From Megaleporinus macrocephalus (taxonomy: Eukaryota > Chordata > Actinopteri > Characiformes > Anostomidae): a DNA stretch of 64,000 bases. The stretch lies in NCBI GenBank assembly GCA_021613375.1, contig CM038704.1, forward strand, positions 2,421,147 through 2,485,146, read 5' to 3'. Shown piece after piece: positions 24,770 through 36,165 of this stretch (position 1 is the first letter of the stretch; every line of letters starts with the position of its first letter). Both the position numbers and the translations under genes were made by a program. Below the pieces are notes generated by a model. It was not told the DNA's origin. It saw only the letters and a list, made by a program, of their open reading frames with translations, and searched no databases.

Positions 24770-25760
24770 TCGCAAGACTCAAAGGTTAGATCCATAAGCA
24801 GGCTGTTTATTGAGAATGACAGTGAAATGCTATGAGCAGAGTAGCTCATAGTGGAGGGATGTAAGCCAGGAAACCGAGGAGCCTAGTGGAGGCAGGCAGA
24901 GTAGAAGACAAGCAGAGATAGATGATTACCTGAGCTCAGGCTGGAGATTCCAGGCGTTGGTTCCCTGTAAGAACAGTGGTCAGAGCAGGCCCACTCAGCG
25001 GAGTATATTGTAGTTCCAGGAGATAACTTCCTGTAAGAGCAATGGTTAAAGCAGCTTCCTCTGTAGAGCTTAGCTCCAGAAGACAACTTCCAGTAAGAGC
25101 AGAAACCCTAATGAAAGGTCAGAGTTAGTTAGCTCGTGTGTAATGAGGCGTGGAACCTGGCTGATGCTGAGGGTGGTGCTGCGGGTAGACTTGGTTTTGA
25201 ATGGCGTGCCTGGGTAGACCTTGACTAGGCTTGATGTAGATGGAGGACTGATGACTAGACTGGACCTGACTGGGTGTGTAGCGGGTTTGGCTTGACTCGG
25301 CCAGACTTGACTGGACTTTGGCACGGCTGGACTTGGCTTGGCGTCAGCTTGGCTTGACCTGGGGTGGCGTTAGCCTAGCATAGCTTATCTTGGCAGAGAT
25401 GAACAAGAGGCTTGGTTTAAACATGCAAGGTTACATTTAATCCCACGCACTGAGGTGTGGGTGAGAGGGGTATATAATGCAAGAGGGGATAGTGAGTGTC
25501 AGGTGGTGCAAACGAGGGGCAGCTGCAGTGTGTTCTAGGCTTCTAAACCCCAGGGGACAGGGACCTCTGGTGGTGCTGAGCAGAAGTGCTTAAAATTATT
25601 TGCACAGTGAACAAGAGAAGGAAGCAATCTAGGAAGCACAGCCTAGTGGTGAGAAAGAGAAAGTGCAGAGATGGTACAAAAAGCAGACTCAGGAGGCGAG
25701 GTACGAGGTGCAGCAGGATAAAGCGAGACGGAGAAAGGCTGATTCAGACGGCGTGATATA
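24770..25760. other. Unclassified, possibly transposon-derived segment
   Basis: Contains internal near-repeats (CCTGTAAGAACAGTGGTCAG, CCTGTAAGAGCAATGGTTAA, CCAGTAAGAGCAG) and a run of TTGGCTTGAC/TTGACTGGAC motifs at 25240-25400. No protein domain was recognised in the minus frames at 24883-25324. Confidence 0.35.
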
Positions 25761-26062
25761 ATTAAAATTTTATTTACTGTTTCTATAAATAAACACTTTA
25801 AGATGCTCTTTTTTCCAAAAGTGTTTTTTTTTTAATGTAGCTCTTGTTTTTTATTTAAGTGAGTTAAAACATATATTAGAAGTTTATAAATAATTAAATC
25901 AGTTCGGTATTTAAACAGTAAATATACTGAAATATACTGAACGGTATGTGTGGTGTGTTGGTGTTTCAGTAGCTGATTGTATAAGATGCTGATACTAGAC
26001 TACTTCAGTAAACAGGATACACCACTGAATCAGAACACACGTTGGAAATGATGACGGACTGG

Positions 26063-26065
<3 letters not shown>

Positions 26066-26142
<77 letters not shown>
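26066..26142. repeat. (TA)n microsatellite downstream of prok2
   Basis: About 37 TA units, 450 bases beyond the prok2 stop. A (GT)n tract follows at 26222-26241. Confidence 0.98.
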
Positions 26143-26147
<5 letters not shown>

Positions 26148-26302
26148 TTATTTTTTTTTAACACGACAACTGCCGTTAACATCATGAATCCATAGACCAA
26201 TACACATGCTCTGAAATAGCATGTGTGTGTGTGTGTGTGTGATTGCTGGAGATTTATCATGCATACCACACAAAATGTTAAAAGGACATTAGGAATGCTT
26301 AC

Positions 26303-26308
26303 TTTATT
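26303..26308 (-). terminator. prok2: Candidate prok2 polyadenylation signal (AATAAA on minus)
   Basis: TTTATT on the plus strand reads AATAAA on the minus strand, 285 bases past the prok2 stop. It is the first canonical hexamer I see downstream. A short AT-rich 3' UTR is inferred. Confidence 0.4.
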
Positions 26309-26592
26309 TATGATATTCATGTACAGTCATTTAGTCCATTTATCCACAAAATAAAAATAAAATACTGATCTTATTGATAAATAGTATTTATAATTATATA
26401 AATATAATATATACTTAATATAATTATGTTGGAAAGTCATATATCATTATTAATTGTCTATGAATTAATCAATTATCTATTAAATATCTAGTTTTGCACA
26501 ATAAATAGTTCGATTTTCATAAATCATTGAAACAAAAGAAACACTATACATTTTATACAGTCCCCTGTGTATATATAACCCGTGCTCATCTT

Positions 26593-26718
26593 TCAGAGAT
26601 AGTAGTCTTGGGACTTGTTTGGTGGAAGACATTTATATTTGCCTTCTATTGTATCGATGCAGGCCAGGTTTGGCAGACATGGACACGTGTGGTGGAGCCT
26701 CTTCCCATTAAATGGAAC
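26593..26718 (-). CDS. prok2: prok2 exon 3 (C-terminal coding exon)
   Basis: This exon is too short and too far from the others to appear as a clean long frame. Preceded by CCGCAG (acceptor at 26720-26719), it begins GTT CCA TTT and codes for 41 residues plus TGA (26595-26593). It starts [20 protein letters not shown], the diagnostic prokineticin C-terminal half, with mature-peptide cysteines 59, 61, 67 and 77. The intron phase is 0, matching exon 2. The tail after Cys77 is [10 protein letters not shown], longer than in mammalian PROK2. The ORF that overlaps it at 26646-26858 on the same strand is in another frame and is not the gene. Confidence 0.95.
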   Translation of the reverse strand, partial: VPFNGKRLHHTCPCLPNLACIDTIEGKYKCLPPNKSQDYYL

Positions 26719-28487
26719 CTGCGGATAACAGTTCTCATAGTTAGTAGGCAGATCTGATTTATTATAAACAGGAATCTATATCCAAACAATACAGACATAT
26801 AGACTAGGACTAGGCCTTTGCCTATAAACCCCTCCACCACAACCCACCCAGCATGCAAGCATTACTTTCAATTTATACAAAATGATAACATAATTGATGT
26901 TCTCAAGAACTCCACCCACTGGCTTCTGCTGTATTTAATTTGCAATATAACATTAGAATTAATACAAGTTAATATAAATAAAACAAGAAAAGTGTATGTT
27001 CTGAAGGAAACACAGGATGGTTGTGCATAAATGACAAATAGAGGAGTGCAGGTCAGTATGTCTGTGGATTAGAGGTTGGGTATCTGCTCTGAGTGAGTAG
27101 AGGTAGTTTGGAGGCTGTAGGTTAAATTAATCCATGAGGTTTGGGTGTGACTGAAAATGAATGGGACTCTATGGGGAAAAAAGAGGAAGGGAAAAAAAAG
27201 ACAAACAGACGAGTGAGGTTCGAACCAACACTATAGTCGTGGTCGGGGGTCTACCCTGAGTCAGTGTATGTAAAATGGTGTATGTCGGTCGAGCAGAAGT
27301 TCAGTAGTTTGGTGTACACTTTTTCATCCTATTTATTCTCTATGGAGAAAAAATTGGTAGTTTTCCGGGCTCCGTGTATCCGATCAAAAAAGCTGTACAC
27401 AAGTCCAAATCACACAATCAGACTGAACAATCTGGACTTGATATTTCTAAAACTGTGAGATGAGTTACACGGTGAATAAACAAAATGTATTGGTTGATTG
27501 TGTGTTTATAGTTTGGTTCTTGGTTTCTTGCTGTACTTCCAACTATCAGCAGCACATCTGTATTAATGAAATGAAGGACTGATTGGATAAACTAGGTGTT
27601 GGTTAATAGCTACTGTACCTTCATCAGAAGATCTTTTGAAATTGTTAAACTAACACATATCTAGTCACAATGGAACGTTTGTTATTTTATTTGTATTTAC
27701 AGTAATGTTACTGTTTTTGCAACAAACTAATATAAATGACCGAGACTGTTTATTACAGTATTATTGTTTTTTGTATTGTTTATTTTTTGTGATAGTCTAC
27801 TGTTGAGACTATTTCTGTGTGTGTCTGTTAAAAGCTTGTTTATAGAAATGAGCACTCTGAAAGCTACAGAGATTGCGAGAAGTTTATGGTTCAGTGTATC
27901 CCTTAAATATAGCAGGAACCCAGGAGATAACGACTTGGCCAGACGGATCACATGGGCCAGATGGAACATAGAGGCAGACATATAAAGCTTAGTGATCTTT
28001 TAACAGTATCTTTTACACTCTTAATAATGGCTCTTCAAGGGTTCTTTAGTAAAGACAATGGGTCTATACTGAACAATGAACACATTGTACGTCTAGCAAC
28101 TGTAACTAGGCCCAGGATACCTCTGAAAAACTTTACAATGTTTACAAAATGTTTTACAATATCTGTAAATCTGAAAGGTCAGTTTCCCAGCAGACTGATG
28201 GAGAATGCGTTGTATATGGTTCTATAGAGCACCAAATAAGGTTCTGCTATTATCATGATGTTATATATTTTATATACATAGTCTATATATGAAATATGTA
28301 TTGAATAGTTTAATTATTATTTTGTAAATCAGAGCAGACGCTGCAGATAGATCTCATTTGAAGACGCTTCTTAAACACTGGAGTTCTGGAGGTGGTTTTA
28401 ATCTGAGTGATGATGACAGTTTGATAAAAGAAGTGAAGAAAGAAGGAAACCGCGGTGTGATAGAAGTGAAGAAGAGTGTGGTTTCAC
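26719..28487 (-). other. prok2: prok2 intron 2
   Basis: Bounded by GTGAAA at the donor and CCGCAG at the acceptor, phase 0, 1769 bp. It is AT-rich and contains a GGTTCTTT-family fragment at 28020-28250 (CAAGGGTTCTTTAGTAAAGA and GGTTCTATAGAGCACCAAAT). No additional exon of the type that gives the long mammalian isoform was identified, though a short one could be missed. Confidence 0.9.
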
Positions 28488-28613
28488 CTTGTGACTCATG
28501 GGATGGCACTCCTCTCCTTCCAGGCCCATAGGGGTGCACATCCGCAGGCTGCGTATCCACAAACTGACCGCGCAGCACATTCCTCCACCGCACTGAGAGT
28601 CTCGCTCACAGGC
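28488..28613 (-). CDS. prok2: prok2 exon 2 (cysteine-rich core)
   Basis: A 126-base, 42-residue exon with TGTGCAG acceptor at 28620-28614 and GTGAAA donor. It reads [20 protein letters not shown], continuing to CTPMG and CHPMSHK. It provides mature cysteines 7, 13, 18, 19, 31 and 41 and the conserved Trp24. Joined after ...AVITG of exon 1, it recreates the invariant AVITGAC start that prokineticins need for receptor activation. Both flanking introns are phase 0, as in other vertebrate PROK genes. Confidence 0.96.
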
Positions 28614-29554
28614 CTGCACACACACATACATGCTTGAATGGTGGGGCCATTACATAGACTTCCATTCATTTCCTGGAGACTTACCCAAACCATAACCAGA
28701 ACTAACCCTGACCTTAAAATGTAATTATTCACATTGTTTGGACCAGATTTTGGTCCTCAAAGGTACGAGAGGTGGCCACAACATGGCTATATGAGCAGGT
28801 TTTGGTCCCCACAATGTGTCATAAACTGGTACACACAGAAAGGGGCCCCAAAAACCATTTCAGTCTAAATTAATCTTTCACAGGATTTAAAGAGTTCATA
28901 TGATACAGAAAAATAAAAACAGTGACGAGAACCAACTCCATAATAATATGACAGAACCACAGCCACAGCAGAGTGGGAGGGGAACCTGTATCAGGATACT
29001 GCTTTGGTGGTTAACCAATCATAACAGAGTGTGTGAGCTAACCAATTAGAGCACACTGGGCTCATCTGGTTGTGGAGCTTACAAACACAAAAGCTCTCAC
29101 AGAGTGTTTCAAACAGAGAGTGAATACAGATGTACAGTATGAGACGAGTATTGTGTTTTGGGTAAATTGCCTGTAAATCAGTTTTAGTAGAACCCAAACA
29201 TCCAGTTATCAGCACTGAACATAACCATAATAGACCACTTATTATATCATAAAGTTAAAATCTCACCCCAAAATAGCAAAGATAATAATATCAATAGTGA
29301 TATTTTGGGTCAATTATTTTCTTCTTCAGTACTTCAATCATTTTTGGTTTTAAATGAATCAATTTCAAATATTAATTTTAAATTATCAGCTTACATATGA
29401 GTCATGTAACGTGTAGGGGTCATTATTAGGTAATGACACTACAAATATCATATATATATATACTTTTTTGTGAGTTTTCTACATCATTTAAACACAAATG
29501 GCCATTCACATTGTGTAAAAATTTTATGACTAATGGACCAATAGAAATATTTTG

Positions 29555-29646
<92 letters not shown>

Positions 29647-30944
29647 CTTGACTAAGATGTCCTCTTTAAAATTTGATTGAAATTTAAACACTGATTAACT
29701 AATGAACCTGCATGAGGCATGAACATGATTTTCATGCATAACATCCCCCAAAAACCCACAAACCATTATACAAAACATAAACATTCTGTGTATAATCTGT
29801 GTATAAAAGCAAAATAAAAAAAAATGATTAGACCAAATGAATGAAGGGCTAGCTGCAATGTAAAGATTTAATATGGCTTTTGATTTAAGATTCAAAATAA
29901 AATTCTACTTCTGTTCTCTGTGGCTGACGTTAAATATCATCACTGTTCAAAGAAAAGTAAATAGAAGAGGACAAAAAACCTATTTACTTTAATACAAGTC
30001 ACTGGAACCAAATTTTTTTCAGTCTATTCTGGAGCATTAACGTCGGATCATTCACCATGAAATTTTCACACCATGTAAAAATGAAAATCGCCAAAAATAT
30101 ATGTATATGTTTTTCTCTGGACAACGATAATATGTTAAGAACACAGACGTCCACAGGCTGCACTGTCCATAATATGATTTACATTTAACATAACTAAAAC
30201 CAGCTTAGTGTAAAAGTGCCTTTAATCCTCTAATACTGTTTTAAAATGAGCTCCTATATGTGTGTGATTCATGCAGATGATCAAAGACTGTGCGTCTCCC
30301 ATAGCAGCTGCACTCCAGTTTTTGTCTATCTGCTGGGACCAAACCTTCATGTCTGAAAAAAACAGGTGCTTTTAATATCTTGCCAAAAATGCATGATGAA
30401 CTGACCAATAGAAAGCATTTTAAATAGCTTTAAAAAAAACTATGTTCTCCATTAACTGCCATTAAATTTGAAGATTTCTTCACCTTCTGCACAGTTCCTG
30501 CTTTACAAGGCAGTGATAGATACACTTAATTCACCTGAATCTTGGTGTACGTTACATAAACACTCAGATCTTTTGTTTTATGTGATGTTTATTTTAAGAA
30601 TTCTCCTTATTTTGAGGTAGGGTTCAGATAAATATACATTAAATCTAATAAATCTAATCCAAAACCTATAACCATAAATCTGAATTTAAAGTTAATGGCA
30701 AAACACCATCAAATAATCTGTGTATTGAGCCATTGTGTCTACAGTTCTAAGCACTAAATCAGATTTACATTCCTAGTAGTCACATCGCATTAAAGTCAAT
30801 GCCATAGCAAAGTTATAGGCACCATTTATGGCAAACAATGGTAAAGTCAATGGCTGCTATAAATGCTGAAGATAAACAATCACATTTATTACCCCCGGTC
30901 ATATGCATGACCATTGACCCCTGGTTTAATCCCAGCACACTCAC
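28614..30944 (-). other. prok2: prok2 intron 1
   Basis: 2331 bp, donor GTGAGT and acceptor TGTGCAG. It carries several dispersed repeats: an ACCAATTAGAGCACACTGGG element at about 28975-29200 (relatives at 58140-58400 and 60655), GGACCAATAGAAAT-type fragments at 29480-29550 and 29960-30110, and (TA)n at 29559-29631 followed by a T-run. No other exon was recognised. Confidence 0.9.
29559..29650. repeat. (TA)n plus poly-T in prok2 intron 1
   Basis: About 36 TA units followed by a run of T. Confidence 0.97.
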
Positions 30945-31025
30945 CCCTGTTATGACCGCACAAGATCCGTATGACACCAAAACCAGGCAGAACAACAGAG
31001 AAACGATGGACCTCATTGTGAACAT
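30945..31025 (-). CDS. prok2: prok2 exon 1: start, signal peptide and AVITG
   Basis: Prokineticin 2 is a secreted peptide that activates the Gq-coupled receptors PROKR1 and PROKR2. In mammals it acts in olfactory bulb neurogenesis, GnRH neuron migration, circadian output and smooth-muscle contraction. This exon codes for 27 residues: a signal peptide of about 22 residues (MFTMRSIVSLLFCLVLVSYG, cut after SC) followed by AVITG. The ATG at 31025 is preferred; a second in-frame ATG at 31016 would also leave a workable signal peptide. The open frame extends further upstream, but only from a TTG. Joined with exons 2 and 3 it gives 110 residues and a mature peptide of 88 with ten cysteines at 7, 13, 18, 19, 31, 41, 59, 61, 67 and 77, exactly the prokineticin spacing. 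The convergent neighbour gpr27 matches human PROK2 synteny, which favours prok2 over prok1. Confidence 0.95.
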
Positions 31026-31204
31026 GAGCACTGCTTGCAGAGTGGAGCGCTGGAATGATGAAGAATCCTTCTTTTCTAAAAAATCCAATGCTTTTATGTT
31101 GACTCTCAAGGTGCGCGTTCAATAAAACAGTCTTGTAGCGTAAGAGTGCGAGGCTGGTTCAGCGCGAGAGGTGGCCTCCAACTGTGAACTTGAGGGAAGC
31201 TTGA

Positions 31205-31212
31205 TTTATAAA
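31205..31212 (-). promoter_or_regulatory. prok2: TATA box of prok2
   Basis: TTTATAAA, preceded on the minus strand by GGGCAGTG, lies 180 bases before the ATG. Initiation would be near 31178, leaving a 5' UTR of about 150 bases. I saw no CACGTG E-box between here and about 31700, although mammalian PROK2 is controlled through E-boxes. Confidence 0.6.
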
Positions 31213-31300
31213 CACTGCCCTCCATTCAAACTTACGATGAGTCACTCGAACATCTACATCATCTTCAACAACGAGGGGAGTAAATCCAGAAGGAGGAGGT

Positions 31301-31328
31301 GGGGGGGGGGGGGGGGGGGTAGGGGGGG
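31301..31328 (+). promoter_or_regulatory. G19 and G7 runs upstream of the prok2 TATA box
   Basis: An uninterrupted run of 19 G, then TA and seven more G, about 90 bases upstream of the TATA box, on the strand that is template for prok2. It could form a G-quadruplex. The exact length of such a run is often unreliable in assemblies. Confidence 0.7.
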
Positions 31329-31329
31329 T

Positions 31330-32300
31330 CGGAATTTTTTCGACACCAAGGTTCACAACGCATTTCACCGCGATGACGAGGAACGCTTGCACACTCACAA
31401 AGCTTCCTGGCCGCTTCTCTTTTTTTCACACCCAAATTTAATTGCCGAAGGTTGCTCCTGCGCCGCCGTCTTGTCAAGGCCGAGAGTTTTCTTTCACCCA
31501 CAGTGCAATCCCTGAAGCTCAGAAAGAAGACGTGACAACAGAGGAGGGAAAAATAGGACCTGACGCCTTCCCACTCCAAGGGTCCCTCTAAAATGTGTCC
31601 CACCGGATTGAATATCCCGGTAACGGGTCACAGATGACTAAAGAGTCTAAATCAATGCAGGAACGTCAATTGAAAATCTGGAGCCTGAAAAGAAATCAAA
31701 AGGAGCCGTGCGCAGTTGATGCAGGTGGGACACTTTTAGCTGCGGCGTCCTTGAGTTTTAAGGAACAAAGGTTCAAGACCACCCACAGAAAGGCTGCCAC
31801 CCTCACAATGGCAATTCTAACTGATGTATTTTGTGGCCACAGAATTGAATTCGGCCCCAATCATTGGCTATTGTATAATCACTGTAAACACAACACTTAC
31901 AGATTTGGACGTTGTTCATAAACCTTAGTTATTTCTATTCATCTGATGCTTGTGTGATAACCGACCCCGAGTCAAGGAGAAGCTTTACTCTGCAAAGCAC
32001 CAGCTTTACATACTGCCTTACCAGCGTAGTTATGAAGGAATGCCTTACAACATACTGTTTAAAGAACAGCTCCAACATTTGCCCAGTAATGTATCTTACT
32101 TTAGAAACTGAGCTCTCCTGACAAATGTTTTAGACCTTGCTACAAATCTCCCAGGCCTGGAGATCTTCATGTTGCCAATCATTGGTATTTAATTAGTTAT
32201 GTGGACTAATATAAACATTGAACCAAATTCACATCAGGGTGAAATGAAATTGCCTGCTGGTTAATCTTTTAGTGAGGACCTTCTCATCACCAACAACCAA
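31330..32300. other. prok2 upstream region; candidate regulatory DNA
   Basis: High-complexity sequence without tandem repeats or credible exons. The part at 32140-32230 (CCTGGAGATCTTCATGTTGC, GGTATTTAATTAGTTATGTG) contains homeodomain-type TAATTA sites and is the most element-like. Frames here (31595-31921 and 31912-32121) have no recognisable domains. Confidence 0.3.
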
Positions 32301-32379
32301 CAATCAGGATCTGTAGAATCTTGTATGACCAGAGTATCTGTGATATATACCTACATTTAGGAATGTTCTCTTAAATGAG

Positions 32380-32840
32380 AAGCGTGAACTGGGCGCTGGT
32401 CTGTTTGTCTGGGGAGCACACAGAGCCGGAGTGGGTCCCTGTTTCAGCCTGGGAGTTTCCAACACTGGACACCTTTAAATCCAGACTGAAAACATTCCTG
32501 TTTGAGCAGGCTTTCAGCTCAGTTTAAAACTCTTACTGAACTGTTAGTTATTAAAACCTCTTTCTTAATTTTTTATGTTTCATTTTCTTTCTTGTAAACA
32601 TTTTATCAGCACACAGTCCAACAGCACTTTTAAACCTTATTCTTATTTCCTACTTCTAGCTTCCTATAACCATCTGAGAACTTTACACTCAAGAAAAACA
32701 GCCTCAGCGTATTTATTTCTTTTAACTGATTTTTTTTTATTTATTTTATTTTTTTTAATGCTTTGTTTCTTATTTCTTTATTTCTGTAAAGCACTTTGAG
32801 TTGCCACTGTGTATGAAAGGTGCTATACAAATAAACTTAT
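32380..32840 (+). mobile_element. 3' end of a non-LTR retrotransposon
   Basis: One frame reads KSRLKTFLFEQAF near 32480-32520, a motif seen at the end of several fish retroelement reading frames. An AT-rich untranslated stretch follows, then AAAGCACTTTGAGTTGCCAC and GGTGCTATACAAATAAACTT at 32787-32835, a classical dispersed-repeat 3' end. It is 5'-truncated and stops interrupt the frame. Confidence 0.6.
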
Positions 32841-32923
32841 AAATAAGCTCTTAAAATGTCTTTTTCCGGGGTATAAGTTCAGGTATCTGTTGGTAAGTTA
32901 AGAGAAAGCACAAAAACATTCCA

Positions 32924-33570
32924 TTAATGAGGTGGGCTATTAATATAATACACCTCTGGATGATGTTCATTATTTTCAGCTTGAAACTGGATATTTGTGA
33001 TTAATGGTGTGTATTGGCCTCTACAAAAACGTTGCGCAATAGCTGTACGCTGACAACACAGACTTATTTCCATATCTCTCTTTACTGGCTGAACTGGGGT
33101 CTGTCCTCTGGAAAACTGGTGTGTTAATTTCGCACATTTGGCAGCATCTTCTTCAACGCCTTTCTTTTTTAACCTGTCCTTTTCGGCTCCAACTTGCCTC
33201 ATTCTGCCCTCCATCACCACCGACTGACGCTATTCTGCTGCTCCATTTAATTTTACCGCTCCAGAAAAGACGACTGGTGGGCACAACCAACTGGAACATG
33301 CGGGAGGGGAGAATTCCCTCAGATGGTAGAACCCATTCAATCTACTGCGATGTAGGGGCTGTGCTGTCAGATGAATAGAGAATGAACGCAAGAAGAAGAT
33401 TAGATAAGTGACAGATAAGTGTCAAAATTATTTTTCCCATCCAACCGGCCCAAACTAGAGACTGACACGAGCTGGCCCATCGGGAATCCTCCCGAACCTC
33501 CCGATTAGCCACTCCAGCCCTGGAAGCACATACCATCAGTATGTTCATTACCGGGTTGGTGGGCATTCAA
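32924..33570 (-). pseudogene. Remnant of a ZMYM/hAT-type transposase gene
   Basis: On the minus strand the frame shows VGAEKDRLKKKGVEEDAAKC followed by AKLTHQF. This resembles the KRKxGAEKxRxKKxxxLExxAxKCxKLTDMF start of domesticated or decayed hAT transposase-like (ZMYM1-like, TTF zinc finger) proteins abundant in fish. No zinc finger or catalytic part follows, so only the N-terminal piece survives. Identification is from a short motif. Confidence 0.4.
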
Positions 33571-34620
33571 AAACCCTGCTGTAGAGTTACACTAGGGGGT
33601 GTGGGATGGAGAATGCTCCTGGGACTCCAGCTTAGATGTAAGGTCACTGGGACTCCTCTTCTGAAGAGGGAAGGCTGTGTGTAATGAATTATTAGGCAGG
33701 TTATTTCGATGCATACGCAAGACTTTAATAACACAACAGGGAAGAAAATGTGGAATAAGGTGAAGAACCAGGCAGCCAGGCGTGGAAGTCCCAGGAGAGC
33801 GGACTATCTGGAGGTTGGGGGCAGCCTTAAGAGGCTGCTGGAGCAGGTAGGTCAGATGGTTCTGGAGCAGCCGCTGATGGGATCCAGAGGGCCTTGGTGA
33901 CTCCAGGTGCTGTTCTCCCGTCTGAGCAGTGGAGGTCGGATGCAACCTTGAGCTTCTGGAATACTAGCAAGGATCTAGGTCCTCTTGGGACAGTTCAACA
34001 AAAGAGGTTATTCCTCTGCGTAGATCCTGAGCATGCCAGGAGAGGATTCCTGAGGGAGGTAACCGCTCTCTCTGTTTCGGGGAGAGCGTAAAGACACAGT
34101 TCAGCGATTCGCTAAGTTCAAAGTCAAATAGAAAACCAGCAGACGCCGGAGAGAAGCTAACAAACCTCACCTAATGAGGAAACCTGCTAATGAGCTACTG
34201 CTGGGGACTGTGATGGGTGGCAGGTGTGTGTGATTAGTGTGTGAGTGCGTGCATGAGGGTCTGTGTGTGTGTGTTTGTCCAGAGATACTTTGTACTCCGG
34301 AGACTAGGACCTCTGCAGGCACTCGGAGGAAGTGCTTACACTGTGTAGCAACCAGCATGTCTGGTATTGGCAGTATATAAGTTGATGCTGTGGATGATCC
34401 TAATGCTACAGTGTTATTTGTGGTGTCTCCTGCTGAGTAGCAGTCTGTATCTACCATGAACATGGGGTGTATGGTTAGAAGTGACCAGCCTGCTACCTGC
34501 TCTCCACTGTTACTGCATTCAATAAAAGAGCATTTACTTAAAAGGCTATGTTTCCCAGGTCTCTGTCTTTGCCAGAACATCATGATACATTACTACTCTT
34601 AAAAAAAAGAGATAAATAAA
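33571..34620. other. Unassigned sequence; no gene supported
   Basis: Frames of 60-138 codons on both strands without recognisable domains. The GT-rich section at 34220-34280 is weakly repetitive. Confidence 0.35.
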
Positions 34621-34689
34621 CAAACTCAATGTGTGGAATGCAGTTCTCACAGCAAAATAAAAATGACTAAATGGTTTTCTCCTCCCACA

Positions 34690-34930
34690 GTCCAAACACA
34701 AGCATGTTAGGATCCTCACTCTAAACTGCCCATAGTTGTGAGTGCGTGAGTGTGTGGCAACCTGTCCGTGGTGTACCCCACCTTCGCCCGATGACACTGG
34801 GATTGGCTCCAGCCCCCACGTGACCCCAACTAGCAGGATACAGCGGAAAATAATGGATGGATGGATGAGTACCCGGAAGAAACCCACTTAAGCATGGGGA
34901 GAACATGCAAACTCCACATAGAACAGCCTG
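34690..34930 (+). repeat. Retroposon 3' fragment with (GGAT)n
   Basis: Contains GTGTACCCCACCTTCGCCCG, GATTGGCTCCAGCCCCCACG, GATACAGCGGAAAATAATGG and (ATGG)3, then GGAGAACATGCAAACTCCAC. This set is one of the commonest dispersed repeats in teleost genomes. Confidence 0.7.
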
Positions 34931-35800
34931 GATGCTGCAATGTCCTTTAAGATCAATGAAGTCTTATTTAATATTATCTTAAAGTTTAAACCTTTACAAA
35001 ATTCCAACTCGATACCAATTCAAGATCTACACACAAGAATCTACTACATTACAAGACTTGACTTGCTTCCCTCCAGACAGCTCCATCAGCACAAACTGTT
35101 CAGCTTTGGCAGGATGGAGGAGACGAGGAGAGGTGCGATCGCACCATACGGAGCAGGAATTCAGCCTCCAGTCTCGCCTCACGCATACGCTCTATCAGAT
35201 CTGTTCACGCCGGGTACATATGTGTACGTTAACCCTCAATCAGCTCACTCCACATATAGCCTGATCTGATAATGAGCTCTTCAATAGCTGTTTGTAGCTA
35301 TTGTGTAAATGCACATGCATTCATTGTGCGTCAGAGAGCACTGAAACAGCACACAACACAGTATTAATGTATAACAAACCCACGACTGCCCCAAAGGACT
35401 CAAGGGCGTCAATATCATTACGGTTTTTAATTCCTACAGAGTGTAGCCGACGACTTCCACCAGCCTCGTTCAGTGATTTATGTATTCACTGCAGGTCGTA
35501 TGTTGTATTTGACAATTGCATGCGACTAAATGCATGACTAACACACCATGAGGAACCTTCAGGGCATTCCAGTCTTGGAGAAAGCCATAATAATTTCTAG
35601 TCCTATTCTTATTTAACACAAGCGTCACTAATTGTGTTTGATGTCAGCAAGAATTGCCGTCGTTCTCTATTTTCAACTATTACATTGTTCAGTTTTGGAT
35701 GGAAACAAAAGGGTCGCATATTTAGACACCCCTAAAAGTGAATCAGGACAATGGTTTTCTCTGTGATCTGAAAGATCTGAAAGCCTCACATGTCAGATAT
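34931..35800. other. Unique DNA; no gene recognised
   Basis: The plus frame at 34940-35269 (109 codons) has no recognisable domain. The rest is non-repetitive. Confidence 0.35.
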
Positions 35801-35819
35801 TAACTTAAGTATTCTACAT

Positions 35820-36165
35820 AGTTAAATATTCAAGATGTAAAGTCATTCAGAGTGGTCTGGTGTGAAAGTCTCTGTTATAGAGAAACATATTAAGTCTGAA
35901 TTGTTCACAGCGGTGGTGAATGGAACCAGACGTCTGAAGCACTTAAGCTACCTGACAGAAGAGTATTGCATAGAGGCTCTGGAAAAATAGTCCCAAATAT
36001 ATATTTGTTTAGATTTTAAATTATCAACATCAACAGCAACAAAAATAACAAAACTGGGGACATGTGTAAATGTATTGGCGCTTTTAAATAATACAAATTC
36101 TGCATAATAGACAACACGATCCCTGGTTCCCATCATCACCACGGTTTCTTTCTACTAAATAGTTG
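35820..36165. repeat. Unexpanded copy of the element hosting the 18-bp minisatellite
   Basis: Contains GTCATTCAGAGTGGTCTGGTG, GTTCACAGCGGTGGTGAATGGAACCAGACGTC split by short indels, and ends CCCTGGTTCCCATCATCACC. The other two copies have (ATCACCACCACTGTAAAC)n at this point; here only the seed CATCATCACCACGGTTTC exists. Confidence 0.75.

Noticed and set aside
26646..26858. 70-codon minus frame over prok2 exon 3
   Set aside because: Different phase from the exon; it reads through the acceptor and lacks the cysteine pattern.
30813..31109. Longer prok2 first exon starting at 31109
   Set aside because: The codon there is TTG, and the frame would put 28 residues ahead of a good signal peptide. 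The ATG at 31025 is better.
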